Assembly (NCBI GenBank): GCA_030762895.1
Contig: CM061066.1
Span: 115,662,715-115,726,714 of the forward strand
DNA length: 64,000 bases
From: Sophora flavescens
Lineage: Eukaryota; Streptophyta; Magnoliopsida; Fabales; Fabaceae
Direction of reading: 5' to 3'
The notes beneath the pieces were generated by a model. That model was not told where the DNA came from. It saw only the letters and a list, made by a program, of their open reading frames with translations, and searched no databases. The translations under genes and the position numbers were made by a program. Shown here in pieces: positions 35,801 through 44,190 of this stretch. Positions within the stretch are counted from its first letter, which is position 1. The number at the start of each line of letters is the position of its first letter.

Positions 35801-36142
35801 ATGTTTATCCATTAACCAACTCAACACGTCATTAACCACAATTTTGAACATCATTAATCAGGTTTTGATTGTTGTCAAATTTCTGAGGTACAAATATCAT
35901 TATTGTTGTTGAATTGAAATTCAGAGAGAAAAAGAGAAAAGGACCTGAATTGAATTGTTTGAGCCAACGTAGTACTGATCAACGGTCTTCAACCACCCAA
36001 CATCATCGTGGGTATGAGGGACCAGATGAACATTGAGCTTCCCAGGGACTATGCCCTGAGAAGTGTTATACACCATAAACTTTGATTTCCCAGAAAGGAT
36101 TATTCCCAAAAGGGTCAACAAAAACAGCAATTTCTTCGCCAT
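27621..36142 (-). CDS. Alpha-mannosidase gene 1, exons 1-16 (GH38, lysosomal/vacuolar type)
   Basis: Minus-strand gene from the ATG at 36142. Exons: 35945-36142, 35500-35583, 34406-34494, 34060-34234, 33826-33945, 33604-33687, 33425-33496, 31855-31968, 31302-31402, 31104-31197, 30845-31012, 30671-30760, 29528-29593, 29378-29434, 27855-28074 and 27621-27754. All splice sites are GT/AG and all phases fit, giving 622 codons here. The N-terminus has a hydrophobic signal peptide (KKLLFLLTLLGIILSG). Catalytic features of GH38: HTHDD (zinc ligands at about H45 and D47), GWQIDPFGHS (nucleophile Asp at about 167) and HHDAVTGTEK (zinc-ligand His at about 407). Known family role: hydrolysis of terminal alpha-mannose from N-glycans in vacuole or apoplast. 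An in-frame upstream Met exists at 36238, but the chosen Met directly precedes the signal peptide. Exons 17-21 lie at 3159-4882. Confidence 0.95.
28075..29377. other. Intron 14 of gene 1, nothing recognised
   Basis: This 1.3-kb AT-rich intron shows short repeats of A and T but no coding potential or clear element ends. Confidence 0.55.
29803..29867. repeat. AT then GA microsatellite in intron 12 of gene 1
   Basis: A run of alternating TA (about 29803-29825) is followed by a purine run of GAGAGA/GGGAGA type to about 29867. I see nothing else in the surrounding 1.1-kb intron (29594-30670). Confidence 0.85.
32926..33195. repeat. Three-copy tandem repeat, about 91 bp, in intron 7 of gene 1
   Basis: Units begin at about 32926, 33016 and 33110 with TTAATTyAAGgAAxTAGAAAT and each contains GATAACATsGGnACAAAnATAAAG and CAAATAnTAsTTyAAA. 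The copies are diverged, so the array is old. The rest of this 1.46-kb intron (31969-33424) holds nothing I recognise. Confidence 0.8.
34495..35499. other. Intron 2 of gene 1, nothing certain
   Basis: This is a 1-kb intron. A GC-richer patch near 34695-34740 (GGGGCGGCACCCCTTG, GGGGTAGTTACAGCTACCC) contains a short hairpin and may be a transposon scrap, but I cannot assign it. Confidence 0.45.
35653..35894. mobile_element. MITE with long terminal inverted repeats in intron 1 of gene 1
   Basis: The left arm (TTTGGACATCACAAATTTGA onward, about 85 bp) and the right arm (ending TCAAATTTCTGAGGTACAAA) are inverted copies that match along almost their whole length, including the core TTAATGACGTGTTGAGTT. 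Only about 75 bp separate them. TA dinucleotides flank the element (35651-35652 and 35895-35896), as expected for Stowaway/mariner-type MITEs, although the ends are not the classical Stowaway consensus. An RNA across it would fold into a long hairpin. Confidence 0.75.
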
Positions 36143-36830
36143 TGGATGCTGAAAAAGACGAAGCCGTTTCAGATACCAAAAGAAAAGCCAAGTTGTCTTT
36201 TTTTTTCTCTTCCAAAAATGGAAGAAGGGATGTTCCACTTTCTGCGTTTTCAGAGGTTAGAGGTGGTTTAATCAGCTAAGTTCATTCATTTGACTTCACT
36301 TCTAATGGAACCAAAATCGATTAAAGTGTCCTTATTATGTTAGTTAGCACAGTCTCTGTCTGTCTGACATCGCCGTCTAAGTATTTTGGCGTTCTTTAAT
36401 TTAATAATTAATTAATTAATTGCTTTTGGAGAACTGGATAAGGCTCATGCTAAAGTGATATTTCCTTTTTTAAAAAATAAAGTGGAAAAGTGTGGAAATT
36501 GTTTGGATTTTTAAATTCTTATCTCATGCTAACAAGTTTTGTAAGTGTTAATAAATTTAGAAATTAATTATATCTAACACTTTAAAAAAAACTACATGAA
36601 CATTAAGATTTTATACTATCATTATGCTTCCAAGAGTGTGATCTTGATTTATGAATTGAAGATCCACATGAATATATATCAATCTTTTGACCTTTGATTT
36701 CATGATACACGAATTAACATCAAACATTAGGATAAAAGTTAGATATAATTCTATAGATATATTAGTTTTTTTTTCAATGGCAATAGGGTGTATGGAACAA
36801 CTCAAACATAGGTAACAGCTATTACACGTA
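36143..36830 (-). promoter_or_regulatory. Presumed promoter and 5' leader of mannosidase gene 1
   Basis: The approximately 690 bp upstream of the start codon are AT-rich, with repeats of TTAATTAA near 36400-36420 and a purine/pyrimidine-rich leader just upstream of the ATG. No TATA box at a convincing distance is visible. The assignment rests on position only. Confidence 0.4.
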
Positions 36831-37323
36831 TATTATTGTCATTGAAAAATAATACATGTTCTTATTTCCTAATGAGCCATTGTTCTGGATATTTCTTAAT
36901 GGGCCATAATGCTGACTTGTTCTCCTTATAAAAAAGGGGGGGGGGGGCCTTCGAGAACAAGGAAATGGAATATCTCATCCTCTCTCCTCTAATGATCCTC
37001 TCTCTCATACATCATCTCCTTCATAGACTCACCTCTTTCTCTCCCTTCTATCTTTCTCTCTGAACAGAGAACGTATAAGGGCTATCTCCAGGTGAGAACC
37101 GAATATTTCAGCCTATATCATATGTGTTCATCCCTTTCCCTTAAAGAGAACTATGTGTGGCTCCGAGTTCCCCATTGGGAATACGTAGGATCGGAGTTGT
37201 GACACCGGTACTGACGAGGGCAGGGAGTGGTCGCCGGTGCAAGAAGACATGGACAAGAAGCGGCTCCTGGAAGGCTTCTAAGAGGAGGGATACATGAATG
37301 AACCGATTACATACCTATATGCA
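36831..37323 (+). other. Unassigned promoter-like segment with an 11-base G run
   Basis: The stretch contains CCTTATAAAAAA (about 36926) directly before a run of G, then a CT-rich block (about 36975-37065) and a GC-richer part (GTGACACCGGTACTGACGAG, GTCGCCGGTGCAAG). The layout (TATA, pyrimidine-rich leader, abrupt end at the CACTA element) resembles an LTR or a promoter plus leader on the plus strand. I found no matching second copy and no open frame. Confidence 0.35.
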
Positions 37324-37344
37324 CTAGTGCAATAAGTGTTTTTT

Positions 37345-37740
37345 ACGTCAGTTAAAATTGATTTTTTACGTCGAACATCTTGGTAGCGTAAATACGATTG
37401 GCGTTAATAGTTAATATTTTAACGTCGGTTGAGAATCGACGTTAAATATAACACTATTAACGCGTCGCTTCCTTAACAAAACCGGCGTTAATTTTGTAAG
37501 AATTAACGTCGGTTTTTTTAAACAATGACGTTAAACTAAAACTATTAACGTCGGTTCTTTAATACAACGGACGTTGATTTTGTTAAAACTAACGCCGATT
37601 GTTTTAAAGAACCGGCGTTAAAGGTTTAATTTTAACGTCGATTGTAATAAACAACCGGCGTTAATAGTGTATCTTGTATATTTTATAAAAATACTATTAA
37701 CGTCGGTTGTTTGATACAATCGAGCGTTAATTTTTTTTTT
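37345..37740. repeat. Left subterminal hairpin repeats of the CACTA element
   Basis: At least eight copies of ACGTCGGTT or its complement AACCGGCGTT alternate in opposite orientation with about 20-40 bp spacing, so neighbouring copies can pair. Such arrays are the known binding regions for TnpA-type proteins. Confidence 0.8.
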
Positions 37741-38395
37741 TTTAAATTCAGTTTTAAAATATCACTCCCCTCGCCTATCCCTCGCATTCAGTCCGTAAGA
37801 ATACGAATATCACACACATTACAGAATTTCAAAGGAAAATTGAACAATGGGGGACTTAAAACCAAAACCCATGTATATATATAAATAAATTTTAGTTCCA
37901 ATGTCTAAAAAACAAAACTATCTAAGGATATATATATACATGTTATTAATTAGTTTCTAAAGTCTAACAAAAAAACTATTTATCTAAGTAGTGCGGAGGT
38001 ATGTTGTCAATTCCTTTTTCAGCCGCATAGTTGAAGAAGAATTCAGCGAAGCGCATCCTCAAGTCTCTTAACTCATCTTCTTGAATAGGCGATTGGTCGA
38101 TAAATGCCTAGACACGTTCAAATAATAACAATAACATCAATGCAAGTCATCTTCAAAACTATAATATATAATTTAACAAGTTGTTTAAATATTACCTTCT
38201 TCCATGCATCGCCAGCAGAGAACTCGGGCAGAAGGATTGACGGATCTAAGAAACCGTAAACTGATGCAACGCCCTTATCGAGCTGAAGACGATGGAGATA
38301 CCTAAGATATGAAAAGGGTGTGGATGTTAATTACATAATATATATATTGAAATTAAAATAAATTATTAAATGGAAAAATACCAAAAATAAATAAG

Positions 38396-40271
38396 TTATA
38401 AAATTAAAATTAACTTACATGCACCAGATCGATGACATTCTTTGTTCATCCAGACGTTATTTCTGCAGGCGCTCCCGAGATCGTCACCAATGAAGGAAAA
38501 TATCCTCTGTTGATCTGGGCGTGCCACCCATCCATCGTGATCCAATGGACATTCAAAAATCTCATACGCATAATCCTCACCAAGTGAGAACAAACGAGTG
38601 ATAGGTGACAGCGACACCGACGTCGACTTGGCCTTCAGTTTAGGAAAAATAAAATATATAAGTTTTTGATAATTAAAAAAAACACAAGTAATTATTTGAC
38701 TAATTTGGACATTAATAATGAATAAATACCTTTGCTAACATTTCGAGCTCACGTCGTTTGGAGTCCAACTCAAGCTCACGCCTTTTCATTTCCAACTCAT
38801 GCTCATGGCGCTGGACTTCCAACTCCCGCTCCCTAGTTGCCAACTCATCGTCCTCCACATGTGCCATACTAAAACTCTCTTTTGTGCTCACATGTGAAGC
38901 GTTGGCAAGCCTTGCGGTGTCCTGGGATGTACCGACGGACGAAAGCTCTCTGGCAAGCGCCTGCTTGAATTCTGGGTTGGCTATTAAGCCTTGCATCAGA
39001 TGTGTTATAATATCTGGGTTGGTCATGAGGTGCTGAGTAATGTCAGCCAAAATTGATGCTTCATTGACCACCCGCTTTCGTGAAGCAGACTTGCCATAAT
39101 ATTGTTTGATGGTCACGTTCCCAGGAACACCGAGAACCCGACCAGGATGGTCTTTCTTGCCTAGAGCAGTCATCAAGACATCCTGCCGTCCAGAAGGGAA
39201 GAATGCACCCTGGGAGGATTTTGCTTTAAGATCCATCTACAATGAAAAAAAATGAAAAAACGTGCAAGTGAAAAGTGTTGCAAATATCTATACAAATATC
39301 AATTGAAATCAAGTTAATTATTTACTTACAATCTTATACGCCCACTTCGCGAGTGGCATCGACCTTTAAAAGATCCCGTCTTTGTCATGCGGTCGGCTAA
39401 CCGGACATCCTCGCGGTCGATGTCCGACGGAGGACTTGATGGTGTGCCCTCGAGCACCTCTCCTCTTTCAATCCTAGCAGAGTGCTCTTCCCTTCGCCCT
39501 CAGCCTATCCGCCATCATCTCTTTGGATCCGAGTATGGTACCCACCCCGAGACATGGTGTGGCGGTGGACGTTCTTCGCCTGATTCTGCCGACCCTTATT
39601 TGCCTTAGCCTATTCAAACAAAAACACATAATTAAATACAGTTAAATGATCTATAATAAGCATACAAAATTAACTTAATCAACCAACCTGAAATTCTTCA
39701 TCCTGTCGACTCCTGGCAAACATATCCCAAGTATCCTGATCAATCCAGGGATAATCCGAGAACATTTTATCAAGCCGCTTCTTCCCAGATAGATAGTACC
39801 TGGTAAGATCATGCTTGAACCCATTCCAACGCTTTGATGTCATTTTCATACATTTATGACGATGATCCTCGTCATTTGGCACAGTCCAAGCTACCTACAC
39901 ATTAGATACATATATAACAACTGGATGGATTATAACTCGGATAATTATCTAATAATGTAAATCAAACGAATGTAAAGGTAAAATACCGTGATAGCCTCCC
40001 AAATCGATCCTTAACGTTACGTGGAACGTCATTCCGATGGTTGTAGTTGATGCTTACGTCTTTGCTTCGCTTGTAGAAACACCCACTTATTAAATTCTTT
40101 AGCACGGGGTCCCTGGGCATTTAGATTAGCATCGAAGGACACCTCAAGCTTCTGTCCGCTCTGCCTGTCCTTCTCTAGTTTCTTCAACGAGGTGGCTCCT
40201 CTACCCCGTTTCCTATGAGCTTGTGATGTCTGTATGGACAAAAAAAATGATAAAATAGAGGGTTGTAACAT
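38396..40271 (-). pseudogene. TnpA-like (plant Ptta/En/Spm) transposase-accessory gene, degenerate
   Basis: Minus-strand pieces read in order. 40271-40029 (GRGATSLKKLEKDRQSGQKL, AKEFNKWV). 39882-39679 (KCMKMTSKRWNGFKHDLTR, DYPWIDQDTWDMFARSR). An interrupted stretch at about 39610-39340 with SRGGYHTRIQRDDGG and DREDVRLADRMTKTGS, holding frame changes. 39236-38712 (FFPSGRQDVLMTALGKKDHP, GVPGNVTIKQYYG, then a Glu/Arg-rich coiled coil ELEVQRHEHELEMKRREL). 38617-38396 (LGSACRNNVWMNKE) is a possible last exon. Introns probably separate the pieces; GT/AG sites are present at several borders but I did not resolve a full model. These motifs are typical of CACTA-encoded TnpA-like proteins. Confidence 0.7.
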
Positions 40272-40584
40272 TATAAACTTACATTAACAAGAAGGACTAA
40301 AGATAGTATATAACATGTAAACTTACACTAGAATCAGGCGTAGGCGTGATCGGGTCCTGCGAAACCCCCAGTGTCCTCCCGTGCATGTGGGCTATCCGAC
40401 TGATCCATATGTATGCCTGTTCAGAAATAATATATATGTATTAACATAGGTTATAACTCAAAATAAATACAGAAGTATAAATAAAAATAACTAGATAGGT
40501 CCTGTAGATATACAAAACATCTATATATCCAATATAAGGACAATACGGGAGATTGAAAACTATAGTTTTTGAAGATTGCCAAGC

Positions 40585-40705
40585 ACTGGTCACGGCCTGG
40601 CCGTGATGTCCATCACGGCCGTAACGTGCCAACTGAACCAGACCCTCATAGGCGGGCGATCACGGCCTAGCCGTGATGAGCATCACGGCCGTGACAGATC
40701 AACCA
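40585..40705. repeat. GC-rich palindromic repeats upstream of the TnpA-like gene
   Basis: Two copies about 75 bp apart of a palindromic block CACGGCC(T)GGCCGTGATG...CATCACGGCCGT (about 40591-40624 and 40661-40696). The block is much more GC-rich than its surroundings and lies upstream of the minus-strand TnpA-like gene. Confidence 0.7.
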
Positions 40706-40724
40706 AAGCAGAGCAACATGCACT

Positions 40725-40905
40725 CAAAACCAAAAATAGAGACATTCCAAACAACTCAACCTCACGGTTTAAAGTTACAACTATCGAGACTACAGTTTCA
40801 ACATACACTCAAAACCAAAAATAGAGACATTCCAAACAACTCAAACTCACAGTTTCAAGTTTCAACTATCGAGACTACGATTTCAAACCAGAGAGCAACA
40901 TGCAT
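40725..40905. repeat. Direct repeat in the leader region of the TnpA-like gene
   Basis: ACTCAAAACCAAAAATAGAG followed by ACATTCCAAACAACTCAA and CAACTATCGAGACTAC occurs at about 40721-40795 and again at about 40806-40880, with a third partial start (ACTCAAAACC) at 40909. Confidence 0.75.
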
Positions 40906-41289
40906 GCACTCAAAACCGTGAATAAAAAAATGTGCCCTAATTAAAGACTCACCGAGAAATAGGCGCTCGCGTGGTGGTGGGGGGGAAGCTCGAGTGGTGG
41001 CCAACGTTCGATGTGGTTACTAAAGCAGAGGAACAAGAAGAGTTAGTGCGCGGGAGGGCCAGGGGAAAGAGAGATGTCAAGTTATTGCAAAGAATGAGCG
41101 GGAAAGACAGAGTTAGGGGTTAAGAGTGTACCTCACGGTGGTGGCGAAGAAGCCCTCGCGGTGGTTGCGGTGGAGATGAGCTCGCGATTAGGGCAGAGTG
41201 AGAGCGAGAGTGAGGGTTGAGCGTGATGAAAAGAGAAAAGACGTACAGAGAAGTGGAGAAGGCGCGTGGGGGTGAACGTAATAATTAAA

Positions 41290-41530
41290 ATAAAACAACA
41301 TTTTACGTCAGTTTTTGGTAAAACCTGACGTTGAAGATCATATATTTAACGTCAGTTGTCTTAATAAACTGACGTTAAAAACTCTCACACTTATTACGTC
41401 AGTTGTTAGTAATAACTAACGTTAAAGGTCATATATTTAACGTAAGTTGTATTAAGAAACTGACGTTAAAAACTCTCACAACTTCTTACATCAGTTGTAT
41501 TACACAACGGACGTTAAATGTTTATTAGTT
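41290..41530. repeat. Right subterminal repeats of the CACTA element
   Basis: Alternating ACGTCAGTTnTnnTnA and AACTGACGTTAAA words, six or more copies in both orientations, with a longer direct repeat of about 120 bp (CATATATTTAACGTnAGTTG to AAAAACTCTCACA). Confidence 0.8.
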
Positions 41531-41830
41531 TCTGCAAAAACATTCATTCCCTTGACTATTGTGCTACTTACCCATTCACCTTTGTACCTAATCCTCTTAA
41601 TGAGCATTAAGTTTATAGACAAGTTTTCAAGAAAATCAGAATAACTTAGTAACTTCATCCACTGCTCCTATAAATAGCTTCCTTCCATCCTTTTAATTAA
41701 TTTTCTGCTTCACAATATGGCTCTGCCGTGGAGATTAACTTCATCACTCTTTCTTCCTATTCCTAGACTCAAAGGTCTTTGTCTTAATGGTCAAACAACT
41801 TTTGAGTTTGAGTAAATTACATTGCATGGA
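41531..41830. repeat. 300-bp duplicated segment, copy 1
   Basis: It begins TCTGCAAAAACATTCATTCC right after the subterminal repeats, contains CTATAAATAGCTTCCTTCC (a good TATA box at about 41681) and ATATGGCTCTG, and ends AATTACATTGCATGG. It is about 90 percent like 42700-43000 by eye. No long open frame. Confidence 0.85.
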
Positions 41831-42389
41831 TATTAAGGTTGGGTGAATCACGTAATGTGATTCTCTCACTTTATTTCATCCCCATCATCCCTTTCACTTT
41901 GCCTTGGAAGCAAGTGATTGTGGATTCAAGATGATGCATCAAGGAACTCCACTGAAGAAGAAAGATGCAAAGATCCATTTCACTTTGCTTTCGCTGCTAG
42001 TGACTGAGGATTTACTTTGCATCTTGGAATTCAAGTGAGGGATGTGATGCATCCATTGGAGTTTCTGATGACAGGACTGAGAAGAAAATGATGTTGATGC
42101 AGAAACTTTTTTATATTTTAGGGCTATGTTGCAGAAATTTTTTATCTTTTAATCATGTAATTTTAACTTATGAATCGCTTCAATGTCATGCGATTTGATT
42201 ATACATATAACTTGTTTTATGTTAAGTGTTTATTTATTTTAATTTGCACAATAATTTGTTTACTAATTCAAGCTAATTAATAAAAATTAAAAATAAACTT
42301 GTATAAAAAAAGGTTTAGAAATAAACTGCAGTACTATATAGAGTGATCTGCGTTAAGAGGGACAACAGGGACATGACAACCAATGAAAT
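41831..42389. other. Unassigned intergenic stretch
   Basis: No long open frame. A 60-bp part contains repeats of TTTCACTTTGC and GATGATGCATC. If copy 1 of the duplicated segment is a promoter, this would be its non-coding transcript region. I cannot name it. Confidence 0.4.
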
Positions 42390-42699
42390 GAGTTTCATAA
42401 TTATTTACGTCGATTATTTATAGAACTCGACGCAAATAGTTTACCCACCACCTCATTTTTAACGTCAACTTAATTGATGACTCGCCAAGTTCCCGTATAT
42501 TAATTACATTATTTCCAATATTCATTCGCGACGTTTATAATATATAGGATTATTTACGCCGCCTATTTATTTAATCGAAGTAAAAATCAAACTTTTAACG
42601 TCGGTTGTATAAAAAGCGGCGTTAACAATTAATATTTTTTATTTAAAAACACTTTTAACGTCGCTTTTTTAAAAAGCGGCGTTAAAAAGTGTATAGATA
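42390..42699. repeat. Second set of CACTA-like subterminal repeats
   Basis: Words TTTACGTCGATTATTTATAG, TTTAACGTCGGTTGT and paired AAAAAGCGGCGTTAA copies resemble the arrays at 37345-37740 and 41290-41530. No CACTA terminus or coding region is attached. Together with 42700-43000 it looks like a diverged duplicate of the CACTA right edge plus flank. Confidence 0.7.
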
Positions 42700-43000
42700 T
42701 CTGCAAAAACATTCATTCCTTTGACTGCATCTTGTGCTACTTACCCATGCACCTTGTAACTCAATCCTCTTAATGAGCATTAAGTTTATAGGTAAGTTTT
42801 CAACAAAATCGGAATAGCTTAGTAACTTCATCCCCTGCTCCTATAAATAGCTTCCTTCCATCCTTTTAATTTTCTCGCTTCACAATATGGCTCTCTGTAG
42901 TGAGATTAACTTCATCATTCTTTCTTCCTATTCCTAGACTCAAAGGTCTTTGTCTTAATGGTCAAACAACTTATGAGTTTGAGTAAATTACATTGCATGG
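42700..43000. repeat. 300-bp duplicated segment, copy 2
   Basis: It matches 41531-41830, including CTATAAATAGCTTCCTTCC (about 42840) and the ATATGGCTCT context. The sequences after the two copies differ, apart from a short likeness (TTGGCAGCAAGTGA against TTGGAAGCAAGTGA). Confidence 0.85.
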
Positions 43001-43311
43001 GTGATAAGTCTGAGTAAATTACATTGTGTGAGTTGCTCACCTTATCACCTTCTGGAGAATCAGCTGCTGGAGGGCTAATCAGGTGCTCGGGGGTCACAGT
43101 TCCAAAACCTCAGCTTTGGCAGCAAGTGACCGTCTTGGAAGTCTCTGGAACCACTGCCTTTGCTTGAAACGGATCTGGTGCACCTGTTTTTGCCTCTCTC
43201 TTGAGCTCTCTCATGCCCCCCAGTTTTCTGAGGTCTTCGGAGTATATATAGTTTTCCCTTTGGCATATTTCATAAAACTCTCTGATGGGATGACTTATAT
43301 GAATTGATTGG

Positions 43312-43435
43312 TACTACCTATACCAGCAAGATGCATCTTATTTTGGGGAGCCTATCACTTAAGAATTTCATAGTTAAGCGTACTGGACTTGGAGCAATTT
43401 TGGGATGGGTGACCTCTTGGGAAGTTTTCTCAGGA
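43312..43435 (+). ncRNA. 5S rRNA-like pseudogene with internal Pol III control region
   Basis: Recognisable plant 5S features in order: ATACCAGCA near 43319, AGTTAAGCGTACTGGACTTGG (box A, about 43371-43391) and GGGATGGGTGACCTCTTGGGAAGT (box C, about 43402-43425). The 5' third is diverged. Only the box C half recurs in the second unit (43665). This is not a normal 5S gene; it most likely belongs to the Cassandra-like repeat. Confidence 0.7.
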
Positions 43436-43925
43436 AGCGTGAGAGTGAGAACAAAGCACGCTGAAAAGACCTGTGTTGGTTTGTGAGGATAGTCGTCAAT
43501 CTGTAGAGCATCCAAGGATGTTATAGGAGCTCCCCCTCCGCCGAGCCCAATATCGAGGGATCCCCCTTCGTGTACCACGGTAGACCATAAGCTCTCCACC
43601 TGGAGGCACAAAGCAACAACTTGAAGCATCGTGATGAAGATCAAATACCACCGTGAGCCTTTTTGGGATGGGTGACCTCTTGAGAAGTCTTCCCAAGAAG
43701 CGTGTGAGTGAGGACAAAACACCCTGAAAAGACACGTGTTGGTTTGTAGGGATAGTCGTCAATCCGTAGAGCAGCCAGAGATGTTACATGAGCTCCCCCT
43801 CCGTCGAGCCCAATATCGAGGGATCCCCCTTCGTGTACCACGGTAAACCATGAGCCCTCCACCTAGAGGCACAAACCAACAACTTGAAGCATCATGATGA
43901 AGATCAAATACCACTGAGAGCCTTT
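43312..43925 (+). mobile_element. Cassandra-like TRIM remnant carrying 5S rRNA-like sequence
   Basis: Two tandem units of 263 bp (43400-43662 and 43663-43925) start with TGGGATGGGTGACCTCTTGnGAAGT, the box C region of plant 5S rRNA. They continue with AAAGACnCGTGTTGGTTTGT and a GnTGTTAnA motif, a combination I recall from Cassandra LTRs, and a shared CCCCCTCCGnCGAGCCCAAT stretch. A T run ends each unit. Cassandra elements are known to carry 5S promoters in their LTRs. The element borders and a target duplication are not resolved. Confidence 0.68.
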
Positions 43926-44190
43926 TTTGTAGACACTACACCCTTCTACGTTCTGGTCTGGGTCCTTGTTGGGCCGGATTAGAACAATACATAATGTACC
44001 TATAGAATTGTACCTAAATTTCGTCGTAAACATTAACCCCGCTAGAGTCCGGAAACAATACATGTAATAATACATTAAAAAAACATAGTTTCTTTTGCTT
44101 TGGCTGAGTCACAAATCATGATTTTAGGCAATTGAAGTTTAATATTTTAATCACGTCAATCAAAGCTTATGCATTTAAATAAGCTGGTAA

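Larger units (their letters stand above)
37324..41530 (-). mobile_element. CACTA (En/Spm-like) transposon keeping only a TnpA-like gene
   Basis: The left end is CACTAGTGCAATAAGTG at 37324, a classic CACTA terminus. It is followed by subterminal hairpin repeats of AACGTCGGTT/AACCGGCGTT type (37345-37740). Similar but differently spelled repeats (TTTACGTCAGTT, AACTGACGTTAAA) fill 41290-41520 at the other end. The interior carries a broken TnpA-like gene on the minus strand and no TnpD transposase. A matching CACTA right terminus is not clear: sequence near 41518-41530 is degenerate. The element is therefore non-autonomous. Confidence 0.8.

Noticed and set aside
36143..36238. Upstream in-frame Met at 36238 as the start of mannosidase gene 1
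   Set aside because: It would put a basic, non-conserved 32-residue extension before the signal peptide; the Met at 36142 directly precedes the hydrophobic core.
37345..37740. Short spaced repeats that could suggest a CRISPR array
   Set aside because: Copies alternate in orientation and vary in spacing, and a CACTA terminus lies next to them. These are transposon subterminal repeats in a plant genome.
41531..42130. Possible ENOD40-like non-coding RNA
   Set aside because: Short-peptide and conserved-box sequences of that family could not be matched; only a loose resemblance in general layout.
43312..43435. Functional 5S rRNA gene
   Set aside because: The 5' third is diverged and the sequence is fused to a Cassandra-like repeat; normal plant 5S genes form uniform tandem arrays.
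43318..43862. Overlapping minus-strand open frames with repeated peptides
   Set aside because: They are antisense to the tandem 5S-like unit, and the repetition comes from the 263-bp repeat.
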